NCBI RefSeq assembly: GCF_003545695.1
Contig: NZ_QUZZ01000013.1
Location: 62,001-126,000 of the forward strand
Reading direction: 5' to 3'
From: Taibaiella helva
GTDB taxonomy: Bacteria; Bacteroidota; Bacteroidia; Chitinophagales; Chitinophagaceae
Length of the DNA stretch: 64,000 nt
Shown in pieces: positions 52,948-60,998 of this stretch. Under the pieces are notes generated by a model. It was not told the origin of the DNA. It did no database searches and worked only from the letters and a program-made list of their open reading frames with translations. Position 1 is the stretch's first letter, and the number at the start of each line of letters is the position of its first letter. Position numbers and translations under genes: made by a program.

Positions 52948-54668
52948 AGATCAAACAAAAGCTCACCCTGGGCGTTGGCCTGCTGTTCCTGCTCATTATA
53001 CTGCTGACCGTAGTAAGCATCTGGTATATCAATGCGCTGAAGCGGGATACCAACAATATCCTTACCGCCAATTACAATACCCTTGAGTATTCCCGCAACA
53101 TGATACTGGCGCTGGACGAGCTGAAAAAAGATGCCGGCGCGCTGGGCACCTTCGAGCGCAACCTGGAGCTGCAGCGGCAGAATGAGACGGAGCCGGGCGA
53201 GCGGGAAGCGACCGAGCTGGTGGTGACCCATTTTGCCCGGCTGAAGGCCAATCCCGGCGACAGCCTGCTGAAGCCGCAGATACGGAATGATATTTCCCGG
53301 CTGATGCTGCTCAATATGAAAGCGATCAAGCAAAAAAGCAGCATAGCCGACAATACGGCCGAGTCGGCGACGATATGGATCACCGCCTCGGGTACGCTTT
53401 GCTTTCTCATCGCCTTTGTGCTGCTGGTCAATCTGCCCGGGAGCATTGCCGATCCGATAAGGCAGCTGACGGCAAGCATTCAGCAGATCGCCTCCGGCAA
53501 TTATCATGAACGGGTTCACTTTGAAAGCCACAGCGAGCTGGGGCAGCTGGCTACCTCCTTCAATACCATGGCCGAAAAGCTGGAAGAATACAATGGCAGC
53601 CGCCTGGCTGAGATATTGGTAGAGAAAAAACGTATCGATACGCTTATCAACAATATGCACGATCCGGTGCTGGGCCTCGATGAAAAGGGGAAAGTGCTCT
53701 TTGCCAATGACGAGGCGTTAAAGATCACCGGCCTGAAGAAAGAAGAAATGATCGGCCGCGAAGTGCAGCAGATCGCGCTGACCAACGACCTGGTGCGCGA
53801 CCTGGTGGGCGATATCGACCAGGAGCAGGTAAGAGAAGCCAGAAAGCCGGCACTGAAGATCTATGCCGACGATAAAGAAAGCTATTTTGAAAAAGAGATC
53901 ATCCGCATCGGCGTGGTGCCTACCGGGGAAAGGGAGAAACGGGATATCGGCTCCGTGATCCTGCTGCGCAATGTGACGCCGTTTAAAGAGCTGGACTTTG
54001 CCAAGACCAATTTCATTGCCACGGTATCGCATGAGCTGAAGACGCCTATTTCCTCTATACAAATGAGCACGCAGCTGCTGAAACATATGCAGACAGGTCC
54101 GCTGAACACCGAACAATTGCAGCTTGTGGACAGTATCGATGAAGACAGCGGCCGCCTGCTGCGGATTACCCGCGAGCTGCTCAATATGACACAGGTCGAG
54201 TCGGGGCATATACAGCTGAACATTGCCCCGGGCAACACCTGGGAAGTGCTAAAATATGCCATAGACGCTACACGTACACAAGCTGAACAAAAACAGATCC
54301 GGATCACGCTGGATGCCGACAAGGATATTCCGCCGGTGCATATGGATACCGAAAAAACGGCCTGGGTGCTGACCAACCTGCTCACTAATGCCATCCGCTA
54401 TTCGCCCGAACACAGCGAGATACTGATCACGCTGAAGCAAAAGAACGGAGAGGTAACCTATTCCGTCAAGGACCATGGGAAGGGTATTGATCCGCAATAT
54501 CGTCAGAAAGTATTTGACCGGTATTTCCAGATCCCTGGTAGCCCGAAATCGGGCAGCGGGCTTGGATTGGCGATCAGCAAGGAGTTCATCGAAGCGCAGG
54601 GCGGGCATATCGGTGTTGTTGCAGGCCAGGGGCTGGGCAGCACTTTTTATTTCGGCTTCCCGGTGTGA
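52944..54668 (+). CDS. HAMP-PAS sensor histidine kinase of the kdp locus
   Basis: 574 residues: membrane helix 1 at about 8-28, a periplasmic helical domain, helix 2 at about 142-165, HAMP (PGSIADPIRQLTASIQQIASGNYHERV), PAS (DPVLGLDEKGKVLFANDEALKITGL), phosphoacceptor H363 (ATVSHELKTPISS) and an ATPase domain (LTNAIRYSPE, KDHGKGIDP, GSGLGLAISKEF). It overlaps kdpD by 4 bases, so the two are translated together and probably form one sensor. No response regulator follows. The partner must be elsewhere, or be an orphan regulator such as the one at 33892. Confidence 0.92.
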   Translation: MKIKQKLTLGVGLLFLLIILLTVVSIWYINALKRDTNNILTANYNTLEYSRNMILALDELKKDAGALGTFERNLELQRQNETEPGEREATELVVTHFARLKANPGDSLLKPQIRNDISRLMLLNMKAIKQKSSIADNTAESATIWITASGTLCFLIAFVLLVNLPGSIADPIRQLTASIQQIASGNYHERVHFESHSELGQLATSFNTMAEKLEEYNGSRLAEILVEKKRIDTLINNMHDPVLGLDEKGKVLFANDEALKITGLKKEEMIGREVQQIALTNDLVRDLVGDIDQEQVREARKPALKIYADDKESYFEKEIIRIGVVPTGEREKRDIGSVILLRNVTPFKELDFAKTNFIATVSHELKTPISSIQMSTQLLKHMQTGPLNTEQLQLVDSIDEDSGRLLRITRELLNMTQVESGHIQLNIAPGNTWEVLKYAIDATRTQAEQKQIRITLDADKDIPPVHMDTEKTAWVLTNLLTNAIRYSPEHSEILITLKQKNGEVTYSVKDHGKGIDPQYRQKVFDRYFQIPGSPKSGSGLGLAISKEFIEAQGGHIGVVAGQGLGSTFYFGFPV

Positions 54669-54789
54669 ATTAACTGTTGCTGCAACATCGCGGTGCAATA
54701 CCTGTGCTCACCCAAGGCACAGCGGCACTAAGGGTGAGCATATCTTTCCTAGCAGCGGTGCGGTGATGCTGTGGGAAATTAGGAACAGA

Positions 54790-55368
54790 TTATTTCTTGT
54801 ATTTATTGTCTTTAAACATATTGGTGCCGGCAGCGCTGTCTGTGATCAATGCCTGTAGCCGTTTCTGGCGGGTGGCATCCTGGCGTGCGCCCAATACCCA
54901 GTTGGCGGAAGACTTGCGGTAAGAAGGGGCCAGCGCCTGGAAATATTTCCAGGCCGATTTGTTCGCTTTAAATTGCTTTTCCATTTCCGGTGGCAGGTTC
55001 ACCTCGGCATTTTCGTGGGCATAGCGCCCGGTATTCTCCTGCTTGCGGTTGCGGAAGCTTTCCAGCCCGGCCGGCTGCATACGGCCTTCTGCTGTCAGGG
55101 CTTCTATCTTTCGGATGTTGACAGCGCTCCAGATGCTGCCGGCTTTGCGCGGTGTGAAGCGTATCTTATAGCTGTCTTCATCGATAGTGGTACGCACGCC
55201 GTCGATCCAGCCGAAGCACAGCGCCTCATCCACCGACTGCGACCAGGTGAGCGTAGATTTCCCGGTATGTATCTTATAAAAACCCACTACCAGCTCAGTA
55301 GCGGTACGATGGTGCTGCCGCAACCATTTGCGGAAGGCGGCTGGGTTCGGAAAAAAGACCGGGGACAT
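54790..55368 (-). CDS. YdeI/OmdA-family protein
   Basis: 192 residues: VFFPNPAAFRKWLRQHHRTATELVVGFYKIHTGKSTLTWSQSVDEALCFGWIDGVRTTIDEDSYKIRFTPRKAGSIWSAVNIRKIEAL and a C-terminal helical tail (YRKSSANWVLGARQDATRQKRLQAL). These are the YdeI/OmdA signatures. The function is not settled; relatives in other bacteria affect tolerance to bacteriocins or stress. Cytoplasmic, single gene, convergent with the kdp sensor kinase. Confidence 0.88.
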   Translation of the reverse strand: MSPVFFPNPAAFRKWLRQHHRTATELVVGFYKIHTGKSTLTWSQSVDEALCFGWIDGVRTTIDEDSYKIRFTPRKAGSIWSAVNIRKIEALTAEGRMQPAGLESFRNRKQENTGRYAHENAEVNLPPEMEKQFKANKSAWKYFQALAPSYRKSSANWVLGARQDATRQKRLQALITDSAAGTNMFKDNKYKK

Positions 55369-55680
55369 AAGGGGGCTAAGGTTTTAAGCTAAAGCAAGGC
55401 CTGCCGGTGAAGGTAAGTAATCGGGAAAAGATTGCCGTATATTTTAGAGAAAAACACAAGCCGCTATCTCCTGTACGAAACGGGCAACAACGCAGGCAGG
55501 TCAAGAGGGCAGGGTAGAAATACCCGTTTTAAAATACGGGTGAAAATGCGCTGATATCCGGCTTCGTTTTGACGGACATTTGTGTTGCGATCGCAGGTCG
55601 TAATACTCGTAATACGGGATGCGAAAGCCGGGAAACCGAAACCCGTAAATAGTAGGATAAACCTTCAAAAAAATCAAACT
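55369..55680. other. Intergenic region with small hairpins
   Basis: About 310 bases without a gene. A stem ACCCGT/ACGGGT lies at 55522-55541. GTAGGATAAACCTT at 55652-55665 recurs exactly at 56092-56105 within the downstream terminator. I saw no exact TAnnTTTG box. Confidence 0.55.
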
Positions 55681-56052
55681 ATGGGCTTTTATGGAAGTCA
55701 GCCGGTAGATCCGGCCAAAACAACTGTCACTTACCTGTGGACAGGATTACGTACCCCCGGTATCTTTATTGTTGAAGTGCAGGGCGACGCTCCCAACTAT
55801 TCTTATGGATTTACCCTGACCCGCGATGCGCATTTCGTAGGCGGTCTGAAGATCGATTCTATGGGCTGGACGGGCCCCCTGGCTAAAGGGACCACACCTT
55901 ATGTATCCAAAGGCTCTTTCCCCGGGCAGTTCCAGGCGCAGATTGTGGTCGCGGGCTCCAACGGCTCTTTCCTCATCCCCGTCAGGGAGATTCCGCATGA
56001 AGAAGTGGACAATTTCATAAAATCGCAGGCGGAAGCAGCAGTACCGGCTTAA
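55681..56052 (+). CDS. Small protein of unknown function
   Basis: 123 residues from the ATG at 55681 (MGFYGSQPVDPAKTTVTYLW); in-frame codons further upstream belong to the leader. Beta-rich sequence: GLRTPGIFIVEVQGDAPNYSYGFTLTRDAHFVGGLKIDSMGW, GSFPGQFQAQIVVAGSNGSFLIPVREI, then a short charged tail. No signal peptide, Cys or membrane helix. I do not recognise a family. A bidirectional terminator follows. It has no neighbour on its strand within 100 bases, so no context clue. Confidence 0.55.
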   Translation: MGFYGSQPVDPAKTTVTYLWTGLRTPGIFIVEVQGDAPNYSYGFTLTRDAHFVGGLKIDSMGWTGPLAKGTTPYVSKGSFPGQFQAQIVVAGSNGSFLIPVREIPHEEVDNFIKSQAEAAVPA

Positions 56053-56069
56053 TGTTTTTCCTGCCGGAT

Positions 56070-56110
56070 AAAAAAGGTTTATTCTACGGGTGTAGGATAA
56101 ACCTTTTTTG
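56070..56110 (+). terminator. Strong, probably bidirectional terminator
   Basis: AAAAAGGTTTAT pairs with ATAAACCTTTTT, with an inner CTAC/GTAG stem. The A-run on the left and T-run on the right allow function on both strands. It ends the 55681 gene. Confidence 0.85.
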
Positions 56111-56193
56111 CGCGCTTGCTACCTGATGGTGCATCGCTTCTTATTGGCCGCCTGCCTGCAATGCTGTATATTTATAGCCCTAAAAGGACAACC

Positions 56194-56562
56194 ATGGCCA
56201 GGACGGATTTCAAAACCATAGACGAATACCACAACACTTTTCCTGCCGGGACGCAGGAAAGAATGCAGCAGATCAGGAAGATCATTAAAAGCGTAGCGCC
56301 CCAGGCCGAAGAGGTGATCAGCTACCAGATACCGGCCTTTAAGATCGGCAGGCACTTCCTGATCTATTACTCGGCCTATGCCAGGCACATCTCCCTTTCC
56401 AGCCCCTGGAGCGCGGCCTTGCTCAACGCATTTGCTTCCGAGCTCAAAGACCTCAAGGTAAGCAAGTCGGCCATCCAGCTGCCCGGCGACAAACCTTTGC
56501 CCACAGCCTTTATCAAACAGCTGGTACAGTTCAGGAAAAAGGAGATTGAGGAGAAGCAATAA
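56194..56562 (+). CDS. DUF1801 family protein
   Basis: 122 residues from the ATG at 56194: FKTIDEYHNTFPAGTQERMQQIRKIIKSVAPQAEEVISYQIPAFKIGRHFLIYYSAYARHISLSSPWSAALLNAF and ASELKDLKVSKSAIQLPGDKPLPTAFIKQLVQFRKKE. These are the DUF1801/YdhG signatures. A TATATTTA near-consensus box lies about 20 bases upstream. Related to the YdeI/OmdA-type genes at 37379 and 54790. Function unknown; some relatives are proposed iron chaperones. Cytoplasmic. Confidence 0.88.
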   Translation: MARTDFKTIDEYHNTFPAGTQERMQQIRKIIKSVAPQAEEVISYQIPAFKIGRHFLIYYSAYARHISLSSPWSAALLNAFASELKDLKVSKSAIQLPGDKPLPTAFIKQLVQFRKKEIEEKQ

Positions 56563-56842
56563 CCATTGCCTGCAGGGGGACGTGTCTCCGGACATAGAGC
56601 GCTATGCTCATCATTGTTATAAACATTTGCGGTGTGTAGCGAAGGCACGAACCACAGTTACAAGGGTTCGGGCGCTTGCAGAACAGGCCGCTCCTTGCTA
56701 TTCCTGCTTTCATTATGCTTACCACCTGTTCGTCATGAATGAAGGGGAGACATGGGCATCAACAAGGAGATAAGCATGGTCTTCCCTTTGACATTAAGCT
56801 CATCGCCTGAAGCGTATGCTGCTTTTCTCGACTGGCTACCAA

Positions 56843-58396
56843 TCATACTGCGCTGCGTACAAACCAGCGATCGGCCGCCTTTTGAAGCGCTTCCATATCC
56901 GGAGCGTTATCCGCCGCCCAGGCAACAAAGCCGTCGGGCCGCACCAGCAGGGCGTTTAAGCCTAAGCGGTCCCGGACAGAGCCTGCAACATATTTCAGCC
57001 CGTAGCTTTCGGCCAGCGTTTTAAGCGAAGCATACCCTTCAAAGTCGAGCAACATGCCCCGGCCATCCTGCATCAGGCTGCCGGTGCGGCTACCATCTTC
57101 CCAGCTAAAATCAGGAAGGCTATGCCCGGCCAGCGGATGATCGCCATCGTGTGGGTAAGCCATATGTAAACCCCATACTCTTCCGGCAATGTAGGTAGCG
57201 CCGTCAGGGGTATGTATCAGGTCGCCGACTACTTCACGCAGCGCACGGGTATTGGGGGCGGGCCGCATCAGGGCCACCTGGGCGCGCGACCAGTCCAGCA
57301 CCAGTGCGCCGATAGAGTGGCGCTCGGTAGTATAGCTGCCGAGCAGGTCTTCGGGGGCCCGGCCTTTAAGTGTTGCTGCCAGCTTCCAGCCCAGGTTCAT
57401 GGCGTCGCCCAGGCCCAGGTTCAATCCCTGGCCGCCCAATGGCGAATGAATGTGCGCGGCGTCGCCGGCCAGCAGTATGCGTCCCTTGCGGTAAGTGGTC
57501 GCCTGCCGCGCCCGGTCGGTCCAGGTAGTAACAATATGCAAAGTGCTGATCGTAGCATCGGTGCCGGTAATGCGGCGCAGTACAGCCTGCAGGTGATCCG
57601 GCGTAACCGGTTCACCCGAATTATGAAAAGCGCCTTCGTCAAAATCCTGCAGGATGATATAGCCCGGCTGCGATTGCAGATACATCCCTTCTGCTGTGAT
57701 ATTACGGCCGGGAAGCAGCATCCCGGAATCAGCGAGGTCGATGCGGGCAGAATAGCCTGTAAACTCCGGCTCCGTACCGGCAAATGCAAAGCCTGCCGCT
57801 TTACGCACCGCGCTGCGGGCGCCATCACAACCCACTAGCCAGCGGGCGGTAAAGCACTGACCGCCAGCCTCAACAGTTACCACATCTGCATTTTGCTCAA
57901 CGCCTGTAACGGCCAATCCGCGCAGGATACGGACACCTAAGGCCTCGGTTCGACGGGTGAAGACCCTTTCCAGCTCAGCTATTTCAGATAGCAGATGCGT
58001 GCCAGGTGCGCCCGGCAGGCGAACGGGCCATTGTGCGGTATCGATATCTTCAGCGTAAAAGGGAATACCGGCGAAATGCCCCGCCTGGCGGCGGGTTGCG
58101 GGTTCCTCTACCGGTCGGCTATGCGGATCTTTCACCTGCTTGTGCAATTCCAGCTCTTCCAGCAGGCCGCGGCGGTAGAGGGCGTCAATAGTGGGTGTAG
58201 AAAGACCCCGCATGCCGAAGGGAAGCTGCTTAAGTGGTGACTGCGAATCCCCGGCCTTTTCCAGTACCAGCACCGAACAGCCGGCCAGCGCCAGTTCAGC
58301 GGCCAGGAACAAGCCTACAGGTCCTGCCCCGGAAATGATAACATCGTAGATAGATTGTTTTTGTGCGGAAGCTTGCGCTTCAAAGCCTGCGTTCAT
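56843..58396 (-). CDS. FAD-dependent monooxygenase of the aromatic hydroxylase type
   Basis: 517 residues from the ATG at 58396. The FAD-binding GxGxxG is GAGPVGLF, the NADPH-side DG motif is WLVGCDGARSAVRKAAG, and the second FAD motif is GRILLAGDAAHIHSPLGGQGLNLGLGDAMNLGWKLA. This is the PheA/TfdB or polyketide aromatic hydroxylase type. Substrate unknown. It is the last gene of a minus-strand operon with an AraC-type regulator 42 bases upstream and a VOC protein before that. The upstream open frame to 58618 is not family-like. Confidence 0.9.
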   Translation of the reverse strand: MNAGFEAQASAQKQSIYDVIISGAGPVGLFLAAELALAGCSVLVLEKAGDSQSPLKQLPFGMRGLSTPTIDALYRRGLLEELELHKQVKDPHSRPVEEPATRRQAGHFAGIPFYAEDIDTAQWPVRLPGAPGTHLLSEIAELERVFTRRTEALGVRILRGLAVTGVEQNADVVTVEAGGQCFTARWLVGCDGARSAVRKAAGFAFAGTEPEFTGYSARIDLADSGMLLPGRNITAEGMYLQSQPGYIILQDFDEGAFHNSGEPVTPDHLQAVLRRITGTDATISTLHIVTTWTDRARQATTYRKGRILLAGDAAHIHSPLGGQGLNLGLGDAMNLGWKLAATLKGRAPEDLLGSYTTERHSIGALVLDWSRAQVALMRPAPNTRALREVVGDLIHTPDGATYIAGRVWGLHMAYPHDGDHPLAGHSLPDFSWEDGSRTGSLMQDGRGMLLDFEGYASLKTLAESYGLKYVAGSVRDRLGLNALLVRPDGFVAWAADNAPDMEALQKAADRWFVRSAV

Positions 58397-58437
58397 AAAG
58401 ACATAATTGAAATGCAAAATTGCATCCGGCTTTCGCC

Positions 58438-59253
58438 TTAGTCTTGTACAAACGCGACAAAATCCCTGCTCATGGCCTGTTGCCGTTCCCGGGCCTTCCG
58501 CGCGAAGGCTGCCGGTGTGGTGCCGCTGTAACGCCTGAACTCGCGGCTCAGGTGCGATTGATCGGTATAGCCCAGTTCCAGGGACAGGCCTGCAAGGTTC
58601 ACTTTCGGATCGTGCCACAGGCGGTTGCGTACCAGCTCAAAGCGCATGAGGCCCGATACGTCCTTAACCGTATGGCCCGACGATTGCCGGAACCTTCTTT
58701 CCAGCGTGCGTATCGTCGCATGCGCCGCTGCCGCCACGCCGCTTACCGGCAGGGTGCCGCCCGCTTCCTGCATAGCCAGGCCTGCCTTAAACAACATACT
58801 GTCCACAGCGATATGCGATCGCAGTGTTTCAAAGTATTGCCGTACCTCGCTCAATGCTTCTGTCAGCTTATCCGCGCTCACCAGGGCCTGCAGCTTATCC
58901 TGCAGCCGGGCGACAGGATGCTCAAACACCTGCACCCCTTTGCCTGAAGGCAGTCCCAGCAAGTCGAACACCGTCCAGGGAAAGCAGCGGACACCGATGA
59001 TCTCCAGTCGGCCATGCGCCCTGAAATGTGCCGGCTGGTTGAGCAGGCCCATTATAAAGGGGGAGGGCAGGGGCTTCCAGCCGTTTTCCCGGGCTATGCT
59101 ACAGCCGTTGCCGAAATGAAAGATGATCTCTGCATAGCCATCGGGCACCACCTCGAAGTCCGGAGCGGAAGCTGCAAACGCGCGCCGGTTGTACCAGAAG
59201 CATTTTATCGTATCCCGCAATCCTTCGGGCGGCTCAAATTCCCGGTGCAGCAT
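58438..59253 (-). CDS. AraC-type transcriptional regulator
   Basis: 271 residues: an N-terminal beta-rich sensing region (CFWYNRRAFAASAPDFEVVPDGYAEIIFHFG) and a C-terminal double helix-turn-helix (VSGVAAAAHATIRTLERRFRQSSGHTVKDVSGLMRFELVRNRLWHDPKVNLAGLSLELGYTDQSHLSREFRRYSGTTPAAF). Some residues of the first recognition helix are changed, but the second helix is typical. It lies between the VOC gene and the monooxygenase gene in one operon, 12 bases after the VOC gene, so it probably controls that operon in response to a small molecule. Confidence 0.92.
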   Translation of the reverse strand: MLHREFEPPEGLRDTIKCFWYNRRAFAASAPDFEVVPDGYAEIIFHFGNGCSIARENGWKPLPSPFIMGLLNQPAHFRAHGRLEIIGVRCFPWTVFDLLGLPSGKGVQVFEHPVARLQDKLQALVSADKLTEALSEVRQYFETLRSHIAVDSMLFKAGLAMQEAGGTLPVSGVAAAAHATIRTLERRFRQSSGHTVKDVSGLMRFELVRNRLWHDPKVNLAGLSLELGYTDQSHLSREFRRYSGTTPAAFARKARERQQAMSRDFVAFVQD

Positions 59254-59264
59254 GGCCTGCGCTT

Positions 59265-59669
59265 TTATGTCGTTGCGTTAGGCTCATCCGGTCCGTCTAT
59301 AGGTTCCCACAGCTCGATAATATTCCCTTCCGGATCCAGGATGTGAACAAATTTACCGTAAGGATATTCGGCGATCTCATCTACCACCGTTATCCCGCTT
59401 TGCTTCAGCTCTGCTACCAGGCCGGCGATATCGGCCACCCGGTAATTGATCATGAAAGGCCTTGTCGAAGGATTGAAGTACTGTGTATCCTGCGGGAAGG
59501 TACACCAGGCCGTGGAGCCCGTCTTCGACGGATCATCGGCCTGTCGCCATTCAAAGGTGGCGCCGTAGTCGCCGGTAGGCAGGCCCAGGTGCCGGGCATA
59601 CCATTCGTTCATCGCCTTAGGATCATCGCATTTAAAAAACACACCGCCGAGGCCCGTTACTTTTTGCAT
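59265..59669 (-). CDS. VOC (glyoxalase/dioxygenase superfamily) protein
   Basis: 134 residues from the ATG at 59669 (MQKVTGLGGVFFKCDDPKAMNEWYARHLGLP). The paired beta-alpha-beta modules of the vicinal oxygen chelate fold are clear, with MINYRVADIAGLVAELKQSGITVVDEI and YPYGKFVHILDPEGNIIELWEP. The final Glu of GNIIELWEP is the expected metal ligand; the early His is missing, so catalysis is uncertain. First gene of the operon with the AraC regulator and the monooxygenase. Confidence 0.9.
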   Translation of the reverse strand: MQKVTGLGGVFFKCDDPKAMNEWYARHLGLPTGDYGATFEWRQADDPSKTGSTAWCTFPQDTQYFNPSTRPFMINYRVADIAGLVAELKQSGITVVDEIAEYPYGKFVHILDPEGNIIELWEPIDGPDEPNATT

Positions 59670-59897
59670 AGTTGAATGTATTGGAGTATTTGCAGTGATA
59701 AAATTAAAGAAGGAAAAGGAGGAAGTGAAAATAAAAAGGAAAAACAAAGGCCTGGCCGGCAATACCGGCCGTCAGCTCGTGGTGCTTCAGCAGCCCGTAT
59801 TTAACCAGTGTCTCTTCCCATGGCTGAGCGCGATGGTCCGCTATCGTTCTCTTTATGATTTCTGCGGATAAATATTACCTATCTTTAACCAAGTAGT

Positions 59898-60419
59898 ATG
59901 AAGCGTTATTTAATCTCTGAAAAACTGGTTTTTATGAAATTTTGGAATGGCTTTGGTACATTTTGGATCATCTATTTGCTGTTTTTTGCAATTGGGCTGC
60001 CACTCGTTATCCATTACGCAGGAGATCATCATCAAAGCGATTACCAGATGATTCATACATCTGCCGGCAAAGCATTCATTTTGCTTGGCGTGGGCACGGT
60101 ACTTTGGTTCATTGTATTCATTTATTACATCAAGCAGTTTTTGATTAATCTTCTTTTCATTGGAATAGACCGGCGGGTGGTGAAACAGAATGCCAAAACC
60201 ATAGTGCTTACTGTGGTTGGGCTGCTGTTATTGATTGCTTTGGCAGCAGGAATATTGGTTTATACGTATATATATGAAAGCCGTGGCTATGGTTGGCGGT
60301 ACCTGTATTTTTGGCATCCTTACATCCTTATTCCCGGCTCTTTTATCTTTTATTTCGGTCTTTTATTGGGTGCCAAAGGTGTTTTTTCAAAATATTTGGG
60401 CAAAGTTGTAAAGCCATAA
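59898..60419 (+). CDS. Small four-helix membrane protein, unknown
   Basis: 173 residues with about four membrane segments: FGTFWIIYLLFFAIGLPLVI, KAFILLGVGTVLWFIVFIYYIKQFLINLLFIGI, TIVLTVVGLLLLIALAAGILVYTYIY and YILIPGSFIFYFGLLLGAKG. Loops are short, with a basic segment (DRRVVKQNAK). I recognise no family. It stands alone, with a TATCTTTA near-consensus box about 11 bases before the ATG. The lower G+C and following gene-free stretch suggest an accessory stretch. Confidence 0.7.
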   Translation: MKRYLISEKLVFMKFWNGFGTFWIIYLLFFAIGLPLVIHYAGDHHQSDYQMIHTSAGKAFILLGVGTVLWFIVFIYYIKQFLINLLFIGIDRRVVKQNAKTIVLTVVGLLLLIALAAGILVYTYIYESRGYGWRYLYFWHPYILIPGSFIFYFGLLLGAKGVFSKYLGKVVKP

Positions 60420-60595
60420 TAGTTTGCCCGCAAAGAGAACAATTATGTTGCGCTCGACAATATACGGTTGCTATAATTATAGTTGACAGTGTACATTTGA
60501 TTGATAATCAGAAAGCTGGTTTTTGTTTTGTCCTATAATGTTTTCGCATTATGTTCAATAGCCGCCTCTTTAAAAATTTTGCCTTTTGTGCGGTG

Positions 60596-60785
60596 GCCTC
60601 TGCGTGAGGGATAGTAGCGAAAAGCCTGCAGCCGCGAGGACTTGCAGCGGATAGCCCGACCCCAGCCTTGCACAAAAGCATTGATAACTACAATGGAGGC
60701 AGGGGGCACGCCCAAATCATCCACAACGTGTACCACCAAACGGTGGAGTAGTAGGTGGGCCTGGGTTAGCGGCGAAGCCGCCTGC
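60596..60785. repeat. Structured intergenic element (possible dispersed repeat or RNA)
   Basis: Contains hairpins CCACC-AAAC-GGTGG (60733-60746) and GCGGC-GAA-GCCGC (60769-60781), and the phrases GAGGGATAGTAGCG and AGCGGATAGCCCGACCC with a CTGCA/TGCAG stem between. I recall this GGGATAG...GCGGATAGCCCGACCC pattern as a recurrent intergenic element in Bacteroidota, but could not check. Strand is undetermined. Confidence 0.45.
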
Positions 60786-60862
60786 AGTTCTTGTGTTTTA
60801 ATTTTATTTTACCCACAGTTCTGTTAATAATAAAAATATTGTATGATTCATTTTGGGAACAA

Positions 60863-60915
60863 CCTTGTTCATTGTACTCTAAAAGAGGATCTTGAGAAAA
60901 GTACAATGAGCAAGG
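60863..60915. repeat. 16-bp inverted repeat upstream of the nuclease-helicase gene
   Basis: CCTTGTTCATTGTACT (60863-60878) and AGTACAATGAGCAAGG (60900-60915) pair along their full length with one G-T wobble around a 21-base loop. There is no T-run, so it is not a standard terminator. It lies about 84 bases before the helicase gene and may be an operator, a leader RNA hairpin or the edge of a mobile element. Confidence 0.8.
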
Positions 60916-60998
60916 CAGGTTAAGATAGAAAATGACAAATGTGTTTAAATTGAATAGATTGGGTTATTTTAGAGGATATATACCACTACAACCACAAA

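Larger units (their letters stand above)
60420..60998. other. Gene-free stretch with structured elements
   Basis: About 580 bases. It holds a structured region at 60596-60785 and a 16-bp inverted repeat at 60863-60915 (both annotated separately). A short open frame at 60533-60739 on the minus strand overlaps the structured element and is rejected. Base composition falls noticeably toward the next gene. Confidence 0.6.

Noticed and set aside
60533-60739. A 68-codon open frame on the minus strand
   Set aside because: It is inside the structured intergenic element and shows no protein-like features.
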